Assembly: GCA_029582165.1 (NCBI GenBank)
Contig: CM055883.1
Span: 16,338,501 to 16,402,500 of the forward strand
Direction of reading: 5' to 3'
DNA: 64,000 bases
DNA from: Portulaca oleracea
Lineage: Eukaryota > Streptophyta > Magnoliopsida > Caryophyllales > Portulacaceae
This document shows positions 51,871 through 62,734 of the stretch, piece by piece. Under the pieces are notes generated by a model. That model was not told the origin of the DNA, ran no database searches, and saw nothing but the letters and a program-made list of their open reading frames with translations. Position numbers and translations under genes: made by a program. How positions within the stretch are numbered: the stretch's first letter is position 1; every line of letters begins with the position of its first letter.

Positions 51871-54800
51871 TCAAGATAAGCGACTATTCACATCACTAAC
51901 TACGAAACCAACTATACATTCAAAATTTCTCTCCGAATTATGGAAAACCCGAAGATTTCTTTCAAACCAAATATGGTAAATAGCCACTGTTATCCCCAAA
52001 GCCAACTTGTGAAAGATTTTCCTTGGTCTCCGCAAGCAATCATGTATGTAACCAATTCTCCCAATCCAATTGAGTATCAAAAAGCAAATTAATACTAGCA
52101 GAACCCACCTGATGCGAGAACTAACACTTGAAGAATAAATGCTCAACAGATTCAGAATCAGACAAACACAACGGGCACCTATTCGCCAAAGAGTATCCAA
52201 ATTTTTGTAGTCTATCTTGTGTTGTTAATCTCCCATGAATTGTTAACCAAGCAATAAAGGAACATTTGTGTATCTTGACGCCATTCCAGACAAAATGAAA
52301 CCAGTCCACTCGATCACTATGAGACTTTAAATACCCATATCCCTCTTGAATTGTGTAGCTGCGATTTTGTTCAACCAGAGATACAAACAGACCAGAAAGA
52401 TGATCTCTAACCTGAATGAGTCTACGCAAATACCAGCTACTATTCTGCTTGGCCACACAGTTCCAGATATTCTGTCTCTTCAAATAGTGATGGTGAATCC
52501 ATCTAACCCACAGAGCTTCCTTATCAAAAATCAGTTGCCAAACTAATTTTCCCAAAGCAGCTGAATTCCAGGCATGAGGGTCCCTGATATTCAGACCCCC
52601 CTCCGGCTTGGAAAGACAACATGTAGACCAAGCAATAGGAGGAGACTTCTTTTGATTTGCACCCCATAAGAATCCCCTACATATCTTCACAATTCTCTCA
52701 ATAACAGATTTTGGCAAAATGAAAATTTGGGACCAATAAGTATGAATTTCCATGAGCATGCTATTTACCATTTCAACTCTCCCAGCATATGTTAAGCGTC
52801 TTACAGCCCAACCATGTATACGTTTGGACATTTTCTCAACTAATAAAGCACAATCATGCCTATTCAATCTTGTAGGCTTAACAGGTATACCCAGATAGCG
52901 AAAAGGCAAAGCATCCTCTATAAAACCAGTTACTGACAAAATCTCTTTTTTTGTAGTATCATCCAAACCAGCCATATACACATTAGATTTAGCTTTGTTT
53001 GGATATAAACCAGAACAATCAGTGAAATGATCCAGAGCAGATATCAACAACTTAACACTCTCCACATCACCATTGCAAAAGACTAATAAATCATCAGCAA
53101 AACAAAGGTGAGCAAGGTTCAAAGACTTACAATGCTGATGAAATTTGAAACTCTCATTCGATGTAGCTTCTTTTATAGCGCGACCCAAATAGTCCATAAC
53201 CAGAACAAACAGAAGGGGCGAAATAGGGTCTTCTTGCCTCAAACCACGACCACTTTGAAAATAGCCATAAGATCAGCCATTCATCCCCACTGAGAACGAA
53301 GCAGAAGTAATACAAGTCATTACCCAATCAACAAACTTCAAAGGAAAGTTCAAAGATAGCATCAAGTTCTTCAAAAAATTCCAATGCACCGTGTCATACG
53401 CTTTTTGAATGTCAATCTTGAGCATACAACTTGGTTTCACAATATTACGATTGTAAAGCTTGACAATATCTTCCGCAACCAAAATATTGTGACTAATGGA
53501 CCTATCTTGAACGAAAGCAGATTAGGTAATATCAACAATATCAGGTAATATCAACTTCAAACGATTACTCAGGATCTTCGTAATCACCTTATACAACACA
53601 TTACAACAAGAAATAGGCCTCAAATCACCTACACCATCAGGATTATCCACCTTAGGAATCAAGGCTAGAAGAGTAGAATTGATCTCCTTAAGTATCTTCC
53701 CATCCAAGAAAAAACTTTTAATGGCTTTGTACACATCATGACCAATGATAGACCATGATTTTTTAAAGAAAGTAGCATTGAAGCCATCACGACCAGGACT
53801 TTTCTTCCCATTCATACTAAAAAATAGCTCTTTAATCTCCTGGTCAGAAATTGGAGAATAAAGAAGAGATTTCTGATCCTCCTTCACAAGAGAACCATAC
53901 TGTATATTGCTCCATTTAACCCTTCCTATGTAGTGTTTCTTGGCAAAAAACTTCTCATAATGTGCTGCTAAATACTGGCCAATCTCATCAGCTTCTGTCA
54001 ATAAAATACCATCTGAATTCTTAATACCAAAAACCCTGTTATGGTAAGCTTTGGATTTAATGAATGAGTAAAAGAAAGTCGAGTTCTGATCTCCATGCTT
54101 GATCCAATCAAATTTAGTCTTCTGTCGTAAAAGATTGGTAGCATCTTTCAAAGATGTCAAATAAATTCTTTTGGCCAATGATTCCCCAGCAAAAAGCTCA
54201 TCAGAATGATTAGAGTGAAACTCCTTCTGAATAGAATCCAAAGTTACAAAGTCAGCCTGTGCCTTAGCAAAAACATCCCCATACCTCGATCTATGAAGAC
54301 TTTGCAGTGGACGTTTCAACCTCTTCAAGTTTTGAACCAAAGAAAACATAGGAGAGCCTTGTGAAACCGAACACCAGTGGTTAGACACAATACTCAAGAA
54401 TTCTTCATTCTCTGCCCACATATCACAAAACATAAAGCATTTACCACGATAAAAAGACTTATTCAAAATAGCATGTAATGGGCAGTGATCAGAAAAACCC
54501 TCCTCCATCATCTGGTAGAAGATATCAGAATAAAGATTTAAACCATTAGAGTTAATTAGCACTCTATCAATGCATGAGAAAATCTTGGTATTATGCCAGG
54601 TGAATCTATAAGTATAACCAACAGCCTTAACCACATTGATTTTCCAGTCATTCAAAAAGCTCTGGAAATCATGAACATCTTCAGCAGTGACATCAATCCC
54701 GCCCACTCTATCATCCAGATGCAATAGATGGTTAAAATCACATGAAATGAGCCAGGGATCATACACAGAAGAAGCTATCTCAGCCAAACCATCCCATAAA

Positions 54801-55150
54801 GAAAGCCTTTCAGACATTTCATTGTCACCATACACAAAGGTCACACAAAGCTTTGAATCCCCAAAACTAACTTGACAGTGGATAAATTGTCTATGAATTT
54901 GTACTGCTTGCACATTGATAGGATCCCTCCACAAAATCGAAATCCTACTTCTTCGATTTACAGTAGCATTATGAATTAAATTCCACTAAGACCCAATATT
55001 TGATCTAATCACCTCACAATTTTCCAAAAGTACTTTTATTTCCATCAACCCAATCAAGGGAACTTTATTTTGAAACAAAAAGGCCTTCATACCTTCTTGC
55101 TTTCGAGGGTCATTAAGCCCCCTTACATTCCAACTGATGAAGCTATCCAT
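51871..55150 (-). pseudogene. LINE ORF2: endonuclease, reverse transcriptase, zf-RVT
   Basis: ATG at 55150 (MDSFISWNVRGLNDPRKQ). The APE-type endonuclease has SWNVRGL, LIGLMEIKV, LISCDFNHLL and SDHCPL. RT follows with LLALIPKVDNPDG, LRPISCCNVLYKVITKILSN, SCMLKIDIQKAYDTVHW, QEDPISPLLFVLVMDYL and the catalytic LCFADDLLVFC. The zinc finger zf-RVT (SFIAWLTIHGRLTTQDRLQK, CPLCLSDSESVEHLFFKC) is near the end. Stops TAG (54986), TAA (53522) and TGA (53273) are all in one frame. A frameshift near 52125 leads into the last ~85 codons. The protein would nick DNA and prime reverse transcription at the target. Confidence 0.92.
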
Positions 55151-56267
55151 ACTCTTTTCCAGAAGCATTGGCAACACCCACCTCAACCACCTTCTGTCTA
55201 ATTTGGACCACATGAGATCCAACTATAAAATTCATACCAGAAGTTTGAGCTTAGTGAACACCACTTTTAGATGCTTGAGCTTGATCAGATGCTTGGGTCT
55301 TCTTAATCTAAATCTGCTTCCCTTTCTTCTTCCTGCAATTCTCAGCTATGTGACCAAACATTTTACATTCTGAGCAACTCACAGGTTTCCACTCATACTC
55401 CACAGCCTGAACACAAACATATCCATCTTCATCCATAAAAGACACAGATTCAGGAAAAGAGCTATCAAACCGAATATTAACCAAAATCCTTGCAAAATTC
55501 ATAAGCACTTTATCCTTTGTGTAAATATCATTTTCAATCGGCTCTCCAAGAAGACTCCCAATCTTACCAAGTCCAGAGCAACTCCAGAAACGCCACTCCA
55601 GGTTAGGTAATTTGACCCAAATAGGAATTGCAGCAACTTCATCTGGACTTGTAGATTGACCCAAAGACCAAGATTTCATTGCTAAAGGTTTTTTATCAAA
55701 ATACACAACCCTTCTAGCCAAAATAGAGTCCCGCTCTTTAACTGAATGAAATCTAAAAATAAATGTGCCTTCCGGCTGCCAAACAACCCTATCAAAACCC
55801 TTCAATCCCCACATACGTCTTGCAAAGTTTTCCATAACATTCACAGGCGGATTCGCACCAATCACAAACCCCAAAATAGATGATTCCCAAAACAATTTCT
55901 CAAACTTCGTATCATCTCTTGTCAATTTCTGAGTCGAAACACCATTTACAGATACAGGTGGAACAAAATTTAACTTCATTAAACCAGGATGTACCTGTGG
56001 AGGAAGGTTATCCAAATTATCCTCCTGTATTACCGATTTAGGTGGAGAAGGAGATGAGGGTGGAGCAACTCCATAACCACCTAAAGAAATTTGCAACACT
56101 AGAGGTGGTGTCGAGAACTCTTCCTCAGCATTCTGAATCCCAGACTCCTCAGCATCAATTTGTGAAGAAGAATCCAAATCCAACATCGGCGGGATCGGCG
56201 ACCTGTCGTCCAACAAGGTCTTCTTCTTCTTCCTAGCAGAATGCTTTTGCCCCTTGTTTCGCCCCAT
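55143..56267 (-). pseudogene. LINE ORF1: DUF4283-like domain and CCHC knuckle
   Basis: ATG at 56267 (MGRNKGQKHSARKKKK, strongly basic start). Residues ~105-260 form the DUF4283-like RNA-binding region (KLFWESSILGFVIGANPPVN, FARRMWGLKGFDRVVW, VVYFDKKPLAMKSW, IPIWVKLPNLEWRFW, GLGKIGSLLGEPI). A zinc knuckle CSECKMFGHIAENC follows. A TAG at 55308 and a TAA about 17 codons later interrupt the tail. The natural end is the TAG at 55143-55145, inside ATGGATAG, which also holds the ORF2 start. Confidence 0.88.
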
Positions 56268-56294
56268 TATCGCCTGGATAAGAGAGCATTGGCG

Positions 56295-56295
<1 letters not shown>

Positions 56296-56345
<50 letters not shown>
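56296..56345. repeat. (TA)n at the LINE 5' side
   Basis: 50 bp of alternating TA immediately before the LINE 5' end. Confidence 0.85.
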
Positions 56346-56348
<3 letters not shown>

Positions 56349-56809
56349 TTTGGTTGGTTAAAATTTTATATTATTGTTTTTTTTGTTGTGTCACGTGAGA
56401 GTGGGAGAGAAAAAGACACTCTGATGTTAGAACCAACTGCATGCTTTATGGAGGGAAATTACAATATGCAGTTTCCAACACACATAATAATTGTCAAAGA
56501 ACTTTGCATAACATCTCAGCAAAGAAGAGGGGTGAGACGTATCGAGTTCTCCGGCGAGTTTCAGTGAGCAAGAAAAATCGGGTTTTGGCGAGTTTTGTGA
56601 GCAATCAACTTGGGTTTTTGGCGTGACTGAAGTAGCACCGTTCGACGGCGAGTTTACCCGGAGACGGTGAACCAGGCGACTTCTCCGGTAAACATAATTT
56701 CGGGATTTTCTAGGGGTTTTTTTCGCCGTTTTTTTTTCATCAAAATTTTGGGTATGCGTTTGGTTTTTTGATGTTCATTGTAACAATTGATGGTTTTTTA
56801 TTGGCATAG
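56346..56809 (+). other. Region upstream of the putative spliced locus
   Basis: Moderately GC-rich patches with CGGCGAG repeats (TTCTCCGGCGAGTTTC, TCGACGGCGAGTTTAC). They look like a leader or first exon of the locus starting at 56810. No clear ORF. Confidence 0.3.
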
Positions 56810-57430
56810 TAACAAGAAAATTTGAAGAATTGGTGATTGAGTCCAAAGGTGTTTCTGAAGCGCCGGTTGAAGAAAGTAATAAGGGGATGTAAGTAATTGT
56901 ATCTACTGCATTAAGTAACGATTGTTGTTCATGTTAATGTGATTTGGATGTTCATCCGCTGAATATTGATGCACCCTGCTGTGCAATTCTGGGCTGTAGG
57001 GCACGGGTGACGATTGAACAAGAGGGAACTGAACCAACACTAGCCGGCGGTGTTGGGGTTGACGAAGGGGGCGCTAAAGAGTAAGTTGTAGATTTTCGTA
57101 AGACATGACATGATGTTTATTACTTTATGATCATTTCACATTAATTTAATGTTAAATTACTTCAGTTTTTGATGATCATTAGGGGAGGGGGGTCCAGATG
57201 CAGTCGGGATGGGTGATGTTATGATCATTTCACATTAATTTAATGCTCAATTAATTCAGTTTTTGATGATCATTAGGGGAGGGGGTCCAAATGCAGTCGG
57301 GATGGGTGATCCGATGAAGAGTTCTGACGAAAGAGCCATCGCCATGGTGCATGAGGTGATTGCACCGGGGTGTGGTGGAGCAGCAGGAGTTGGTGATGTT
57401 GGGGTCTATGATAACAGCAACAAAGACTAA
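56810..57430 (+). pseudogene. Unidentified spliced locus, three phase-matched exons
   Basis: Three candidate exons join in one frame through GT-AG introns. 56810-56888 (after GGCATAG, before GTAAGTAA) contains FEELVIESKGVSEAPVEESN. 57000-57080 (after GGCTGTAG, before GTAAGTTG) contains ARVTIEQEGTEPTLAGGVGV. 57277-57430 (after ATCATTAG) contains GPNAVGMGDPMKSSDERAIA and GVGDVGVYDNSNKD, then a stop. At both junctions the split codons complete correctly. The end AACAAAGA|CTAAGTTG resembles the previous donor AAAGA|GTAAGTTG with G changed to C, so the last stop may arise from a lost donor. I recognise no domain. It could be the N-terminal part of a host gene or of a DNA transposon gene. Confidence 0.4.
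57128..57315 (+). repeat. 94-bp tandem duplication across an exon start
   Basis: TGATCATTTCACATTAATTT through GATGATCATTAGGGGAGGGG to CAGTCGGGATGGGTGAT occurs at 57128 and again at 57222. It duplicates the acceptor and first ~45 bases of the third exon. The second copy is the one followed by a long open frame. Confidence 0.85.
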
Positions 57431-57806
57431 GTTGTTCATGGTAGCTATATTTTAAACCATAATATGCATACATGACATGATGTTCATTTCAATCAAACTT
57501 GATGATTATGCATAATATTGATGTTCGTTAAGGACTATTGTTGATATTCATTTGAAGTGTAGTTGATGTTCAGTTGAGACACAATTGGTGTTCGTGTGTG
57601 AATTGTTCATGTGTTCTGTTGTTAATTTTTTTGTTCTGTTGTTCATTTAAAGTATCATTAATGTTCATTTTGATACGCCTTGACGATCATTTGAAATGTT
57701 CTTGATGTTCACTTGATATACATTTAGGTAGTGATATAATGTATTGATATAATGATCATTACAGCTTGTGAAAAATGAATATAAAGGTGTTCGTAAAATG
57801 ATAAAC
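57431..57806 (+). other. Intron-like sequence rich in TGTTCAT repeats
   Basis: No gene. The phrase GATGTTCATTTGA / TGATCATTT recurs many times. The same vocabulary resumes at 63658 after the CRM-like insertion, so the two belong to one interrupted locus. Confidence 0.45.
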
Positions 57807-57811
57807 AAAGT

Positions 57812-58937
57812 TGATGGAGGTCCTCCATCAGAACCAGCATCAGGAGCAGCAACGACCTCACCAACATCAACATTGAGGCCATCATCAACCACATCAAACA
57901 CTGACATCCAAGAGTGCTTTATGATGGTCCAACAAGTCATGAGGTCGTCCAACAACAGCAGCATCATCACCAACAGCAGCAGCCAACCAGTGAGGCTATT
58001 TCTCAATTCCATATCTTTGGATTGAGGTCCTCACCAGCGCTTTGAAGACTTCACTCTAGAGCTGTTGAGGACTTTCCAGCTCAGTGAAGATGTTTGCCAG
58101 TTCTGAGGTCCTCTATGAAGACATCACTTCGGGAACTGTTGAGGAAATTCCAGTTCTGTGAGGTGATCCTGCATTGAGGTCCTCCATGAAGACTCACTTC
58201 CGAGCTGTTGAGGCCATTTCCAGCTTGTGAGGTGATTTAACCGTTTGTAATAAAGACAACGCGTTTGTTAGAGTTTATTTCATTTTATTTCCTTTTATTT
58301 TGAGGTAATCAAGTTTGTAATGAGGCCTAATTAGCTTGCTAAGTTGGTTAAGTAGTTTAATGCTTAATTAGGGAGTTTCTTGAGCAAGGGGAAACCCTTA
58401 ATCACCCAGCTCAACCCTAGCTTTATATACTTTGTAATCGACAACTTGTGAGGATCATCTATCAGTGAAATCAATAGCATTTTGAGTGCCTTAATTGATC
58501 CTCTTGTTTGTGAGTGACGTTAAACTCTCATTCTTGGTTAATTCTACTACAGTAGCAAGGATTTGGCAATCCTTGTGGTGGGTGTAGAGCTTGGTAATCT
58601 CAGTGGTGGTGTGTCTGTATCTATTGAGGTCATCCAGTCCATTGCCCTTGAAGTTCTAGCTGTGGTGTGCCTGTATCAGCTCGAGCCTTAAAACTATCTT
58701 CGGTTACTGTTTGATTGTAAGTTTGTCCATTCGATCATCATATTATCATCATCCATTTCATCTAATCGTTCATTGGTGTTTGTGCTCTGTTTTGAGGAGG
58801 TTGTAATTGATTTCTTGTCGTGAGGTTCTGTTTTGGGTGTATTTGTATTTGATTCTCTGTTTTGAGGCCAGATTGTGTGTGTTAGTGCGTTAATGTGGTG
58901 TACTGTGAGGTCTGATCTTGGGACCTTGCATACATCA
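57812..58937 (+). mobile_element. 5' LTR of the CRM-like element
   Basis: 1126 bp. TTTATATAC at 58422-58430 is a good TATA box. Its first ~210 bp can be read as the C-terminal coding end of pol, which is used in the 3' LTR copy. Confidence 0.92.
58422..58430 (+). promoter_or_regulatory. TATA box of the CRM-like 5' LTR
   Basis: TTTATATAC within CTAGCTTTATATACTTTG; the same sequence lies at 63130-63138 in the 3' LTR. Confidence 0.55.
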
Positions 58938-58941
58938 TAAT

Positions 58942-58953
58942 TGGTATCAGAGC
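58942..58953 (+). promoter_or_regulatory. Primer-binding site, initiator tRNA-Met
   Basis: TGGTATCAGAGC, four bases after the LTR end. Confidence 0.9.
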
Positions 58954-59003
58954 TGAGTAACATCTTGGAGGAAGGTCTGTTTGTGTTATTTGTGCATTTC
59001 ATA

Positions 59004-60287
59004 ATGTCGGGCTGTAGTAAAACACCTCAGGAAGTAGCAGAACAAGCCTTGAGGGAGAAGGAGGAATTGGAAGGGAAACTAAAATTTGTGAGTGACCATT
59101 TGAAATATTATATGAGGTCGCATAGAAATAGGCTTAATGGAGAGACTGATGTGGAGTTTGAAGAAGAAGAAGAGGAGGAGAACCCTTTTAGTGAAACTGG
59201 AAGGGGAGGAGGAAGACCTAGGTATCACAGAAGAAGGGGATACGTAAGGAGGTCACCTAGGAGTAGTGTTAGTGAACCCAGGAGTAGGAGTGAGAGGGAA
59301 GAAAGGAGGGAGAATAAAAGAGTTGAGAAGTTGGATTTCAAAATAGATATTCCTGAATATGGAGGTGAGTTGGATCCTGATGTATTTTTGGATTGGTTGC
59401 AAACAATGGAGAGGGTGTTTGATTTGAGGGAGTTGTCTGAGGAAAACAAGGTGAAATTGGTTGCATTGAAACTGAGGAAATGTGCATCTACATGGTGGAA
59501 CAACTTGCAAAGAAGGAGAGAAGAGATCAATAAACCTAAGGTTAGCACATGGGTTGAAATGAGGCAGAAGCTCAAGGAGAAATTTCTACCTGAAAGTTAC
59601 ATGAAGGAAAATTATTTCAAGCTTCAACACTTTGTCCAGGGTAGCAAATCTGTTGAGGAGTATACCAAGGAGTTTGAACATTTATCGTGGAAGTGCAATA
59701 TGAAAGAGAATGAGGTGCAGACATATGTGAGGTATCTTACGGGGTTGAATGAAAGCATCAGAAATATTGTTGAGCTTCAGGTGTATCATTCACTTGATGA
59801 GCTGAGTTCTTTGGCTCATAAGGTGGAACAGCAGAAGAAGGCCCAAAGGAAGGAGTATGGAAGCAAGTACCCAGCCAAAACCTATCCTCAAACTAAATCC
59901 TACCATCCACCTCAAAGAACCTATCCATCCCCACAACCACAAACCAGATATCCAGCCCCAGAACCACCTCAAACACAATCCCAAAATCCCCCACAAAGAA
60001 CCCTAGTCTCTACCAATCGACCATTCCCTGAGAGGAGGTGCTTTAGATGTCAAGGACTTGGACATCTAGCCTTAGAATGTCCAAACAGAAGAGCAGTGAC
60101 CTTAGCAGAATATCAAGCAGCACTATTTGTTGAACCTGAGTCTGTTGTTAAGGAGGAACAGTATGATGAACCTGAAGGAGATCCTGTGTATGATGAAGAG
60201 GAAGTTGAGGCCAGACCTGATGAAGGTGAAATGTTGGTGATCAGGAGGATCCTTAGCAGTACAACAGTTGATGAGGAAGCTGAGTAG
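59004..60287 (+). CDS. CRM-like gag
   Basis: The first ATG is at 59004 (MSGCSKTPQEVAEQALREKE); the open frame upstream of it uses no ATG. A Glu-rich linker and an Arg-rich stretch (RRRGYVRRSPRSSVSEPRSR) come first. The gag core follows: FKIDIPEYGGELDPDVFLDW, LVALKLRKCASTWWNNL, KEKFLPESY, SVEEYTKEFEHLS, LTGLNESIRNIVELQ. Then come a Pro/Gln/Tyr-rich linker and one CCHC knuckle, CFRCQGLGHLALEC. It ends at a TAG (60285) in AE-stop-REN; the frame continues directly into protease, so this stop is probably a mutation. Confidence 0.88.
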   Translation: MSGCSKTPQEVAEQALREKEELEGKLKFVSDHLKYYMRSHRNRLNGETDVEFEEEEEEENPFSETGRGGGRPRYHRRRGYVRRSPRSSVSEPRSRSEREERRENKRVEKLDFKIDIPEYGGELDPDVFLDWLQTMERVFDLRELSEENKVKLVALKLRKCASTWWNNLQRRREEINKPKVSTWVEMRQKLKEKFLPESYMKENYFKLQHFVQGSKSVEEYTKEFEHLSWKCNMKENEVQTYVRYLTGLNESIRNIVELQVYHSLDELSSLAHKVEQQKKAQRKEYGSKYPAKTYPQTKSYHPPQRTYPSPQPQTRYPAPEPPQTQSQNPPQRTLVSTNRPFPERRCFRCQGLGHLALECPNRRAVTLAEYQAALFVEPESVVKEEQYDEPEGDPVYDEEEVEARPDEGEMLVIRRILSSTTVDEEAE

Positions 60288-60976
60288 AGGGAGAATATTT
60301 TTCACACAAGATGTACAGTGCAAGGGAAGATCTGTTCCTTGATTATTGATGGAGGCAGCTGTATTAATGCAGCCTCACAGACTATGGTGCAAAAGCTGAA
60401 TTTGCAAACCTGTCCTCATCCAGCACCTTACACCATCTAGTGGTTGAATCAAAGTAGAGGTATCAAAATCTCATCTAGATGCCTTGTGAATGTTTTAATT
60501 AGTTCTGTTTATAAAGATGAAGTGTGATGTGATGTTATACCTATGGATGCATGTCATTTATTGTTGGGAAGACCTTGGTTGTTTGATATATCTGTTAACC
60601 ATGATGGAAGAGCCAATACTTATTCCCTTAACTTGAACCACAAGAAAATTGTCCTCACCCCACTTAAACCATCCCAGCTCACAAAAAGAACCAAGAACCT
60701 GATTGTTGAACCATCCCTTGATGTGATCTTACCTGGTGAATATCATGAGTTTTGTGAACAGAAGGAATTTCTTTTGCTTGATCTTGATGAAGAATCAGCC
60801 TCACAAAATGAGCCAGCCCCACAAAATAGCCATCCTTTATTCCAACCTATCCTAAACCAGTACCAACATGTATTTCTAGAAGAAATGCCACCAGGTTTAC
60901 CCCCAAAAAGAGACATCCAACATAAAATTGACCTCATCCCAGGATCTATTCTACCAAACAAACAGCCTATAGAATG
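60288..60976 (+). pseudogene. CRM-like protease and spacer before RT
   Basis: Continues the gag frame: RCTVQGKICSLIIDGGSC is the protease active-site loop (DGG in place of DSG/DTG, as seen in this group) and MDACHLLLGRPWLFD is the C-terminal part. TAG in the middle (I-stop-WLNQ) and TGA (DEV-stop-CDVIP) interrupt it; both fit C:G-to-T:A changes. The frame ends NKQPIE at 60975, where loss of one base shifts the continuation ([11 protein letters not shown]) to the next ORF. Confidence 0.85.
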
Positions 60977-62734
60977 ACCCCTGTTGAAACCAATGAGATC
61001 CAGAGGCAAGTTGATGAGTTTTTGGAGAAAGGAATGATTAGAGAGAGTTTAAGCCCTTGTCCAGTGCTAACATTATTGGTTCCAAAGAAAGATGGAAGTC
61101 AGAGGATGTGTGTTGATTGTAGAGCCATCAATAAAATCACAATTAAGTATAGATATCCTATTCCAAGACTTGAGGATATGCTTGATGAGCTCCATGGCTC
61201 AACTGTGTTTTCAAAGATTGATTTGAGGAGTGGATATTATCAGATCAGAATTTATGAGGGAGATGAGTGGAAGACAGCCTTTAAGACTAAGGGAGGTCTG
61301 TATGAGTGGTTGGTCATGCCTTTTGGTTTGACAAATGCACCTTCAACATTTATGAGACTCATGAATCAAGTTCTGAAGCCTTTGATTGGGAAGTGTGTTG
61401 TTTTGTATTTTGATGATATACTCATTTATAGCAAGTCTGAGGAGGATCATGTGAACCACTTGAGGAGTGTTATAGAGATTTTGAGTAGAGAGGAGTTGTA
61501 TGAGAACCTCAAGAAGTGTCAATTCTTCACCAGCCATGTTATATTCCTTGGTTATATTGTGACATCAGAAGGAATTCAAGTAGATGAGGAGAAGGTCAAA
61601 GCCATTAGAGAGTGGCCAGCTCCTACATCAATCCGGCAGATAAGGAGTTTCCATGGTTTGACATCTTTCTACAGGAGGTTTGTGAGGAACTTCAGCACTA
61701 TTCTAGCTCCTATGACTGAGTTAGTGAAGGGGAAGAGCTTTACTTGGACACCAGTAGCACAAAAAGCTTTTAAGGAGGTCAAAAGACAGCTAACCTCAGC
61801 ACCAGTGTTGGCATTACCTTGTTTTGCCAAAGTCTTTGAAGTGGAGTGTGATGCCTCAGGTGTGGGCATTGGAGCAGTGTTGATTCAAGAAGGAAAACCA
61901 GTAGCTTATTTAAGTGAGAAACTCAATGAGCAAATAGAGGTCGCAAAAAAGTCACTTGGAACACTTTTGAGGTCACTGATATCCACAAACAAAACAGGAT
62001 GGGACACCTTCTTGTCTCATGCTGAATTTGCTTTCAATAGAGCACCATCCAAGGCAACTGGCCTTTCACCATTCCAGGTTGTCTATGGTAGAAATCCTAT
62101 AACTCGATTGGATTTATCCCCACTAACAAATTCTGTGACGTTTAGTTATGAAGCAGGTAAACATACAGAGGACATCAAGAAGCTTCATCAACAAGTCAGG
62201 GAGAAGATCATCAAGTATTCTGATCAAGTTTCTACATCAGCAAACAAGCATAGGAGGAAGATGGTTTTCAATCCAGGAGATCTAGTGTGGATTCATCTAA
62301 GGAAGGATAGATTTCCAAGCAAGAGGAAGGGAAAGTTGACCCCAAGAGCAGATGGTCCTTTTGAAGTGCTAGAGAGGATTGGAGACAATGCTTACAAGTT
62401 AGACCTTTCTGAAGACTATGGAGGTAGTGCTACATTCAACGTTGCAGATTTGAGGCATTACTTTCCAGAGCATGAAGACCTTCCAAGTTTGAGGACAAAC
62501 TTTCCTCAACATGGGGAGGATGATGGAGGTCCTCCATCAGAACTAGCATCAGGAGCAGCAACGACCTCACCAACATCAGCATTGAGGCCATCATCAACCA
62601 CATCAAACACTGACATCCAAGAGTGCTTTATGATGGTCCAACAAGTCATGAGGTCGTCCAACAACAACATCATCATCACCAACAGTAGCAGCCAACCAGT
62701 GAGGCTATTTCTCAATTCCATATCTTTGGATTGA
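60977..62734 (+). pseudogene. CRM-like pol: RT, truncated RNase H, integrase C-terminus reading into the LTR
   Basis: The open frame runs 586 codons from 60974. RT motifs: [64 protein letters not shown]. RNase H starts ([28 protein letters not shown]) and then jumps at about residue 321 to the end of the integrase core ([30 protein letters not shown]). RNase H residues, the integrase zinc finger and the D,D part of the core are therefore gone, without loss of frame. The C-terminal module ([36 protein letters not shown]) is intact. The last ~71 codons lie within the 3' LTR. Confidence 0.88.
62509..62520 (+). promoter_or_regulatory. Polypurine tract of the CRM-like element
   Basis: ACATGGGGAGGA directly before the 3' LTR start. 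Confidence 0.6.

Larger units (their letters stand above)
51733..56295 (-). mobile_element. L1-type LINE, nearly full length
   Basis: Reading the minus strand from 56295: a short 5' UTR, ORF1, ORF2 overlapping it by 8 nt, a 3' UTR (GTTAATGGAAAGTTTAACAA), then (TA)n. Another (TA)n tract lies on the 5' side at 56296-56345, so the target duplication is hidden in TA repeats. The ORFs carry several in-frame stops and one late frameshift, so the copy is inactive. Confidence 0.9.
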
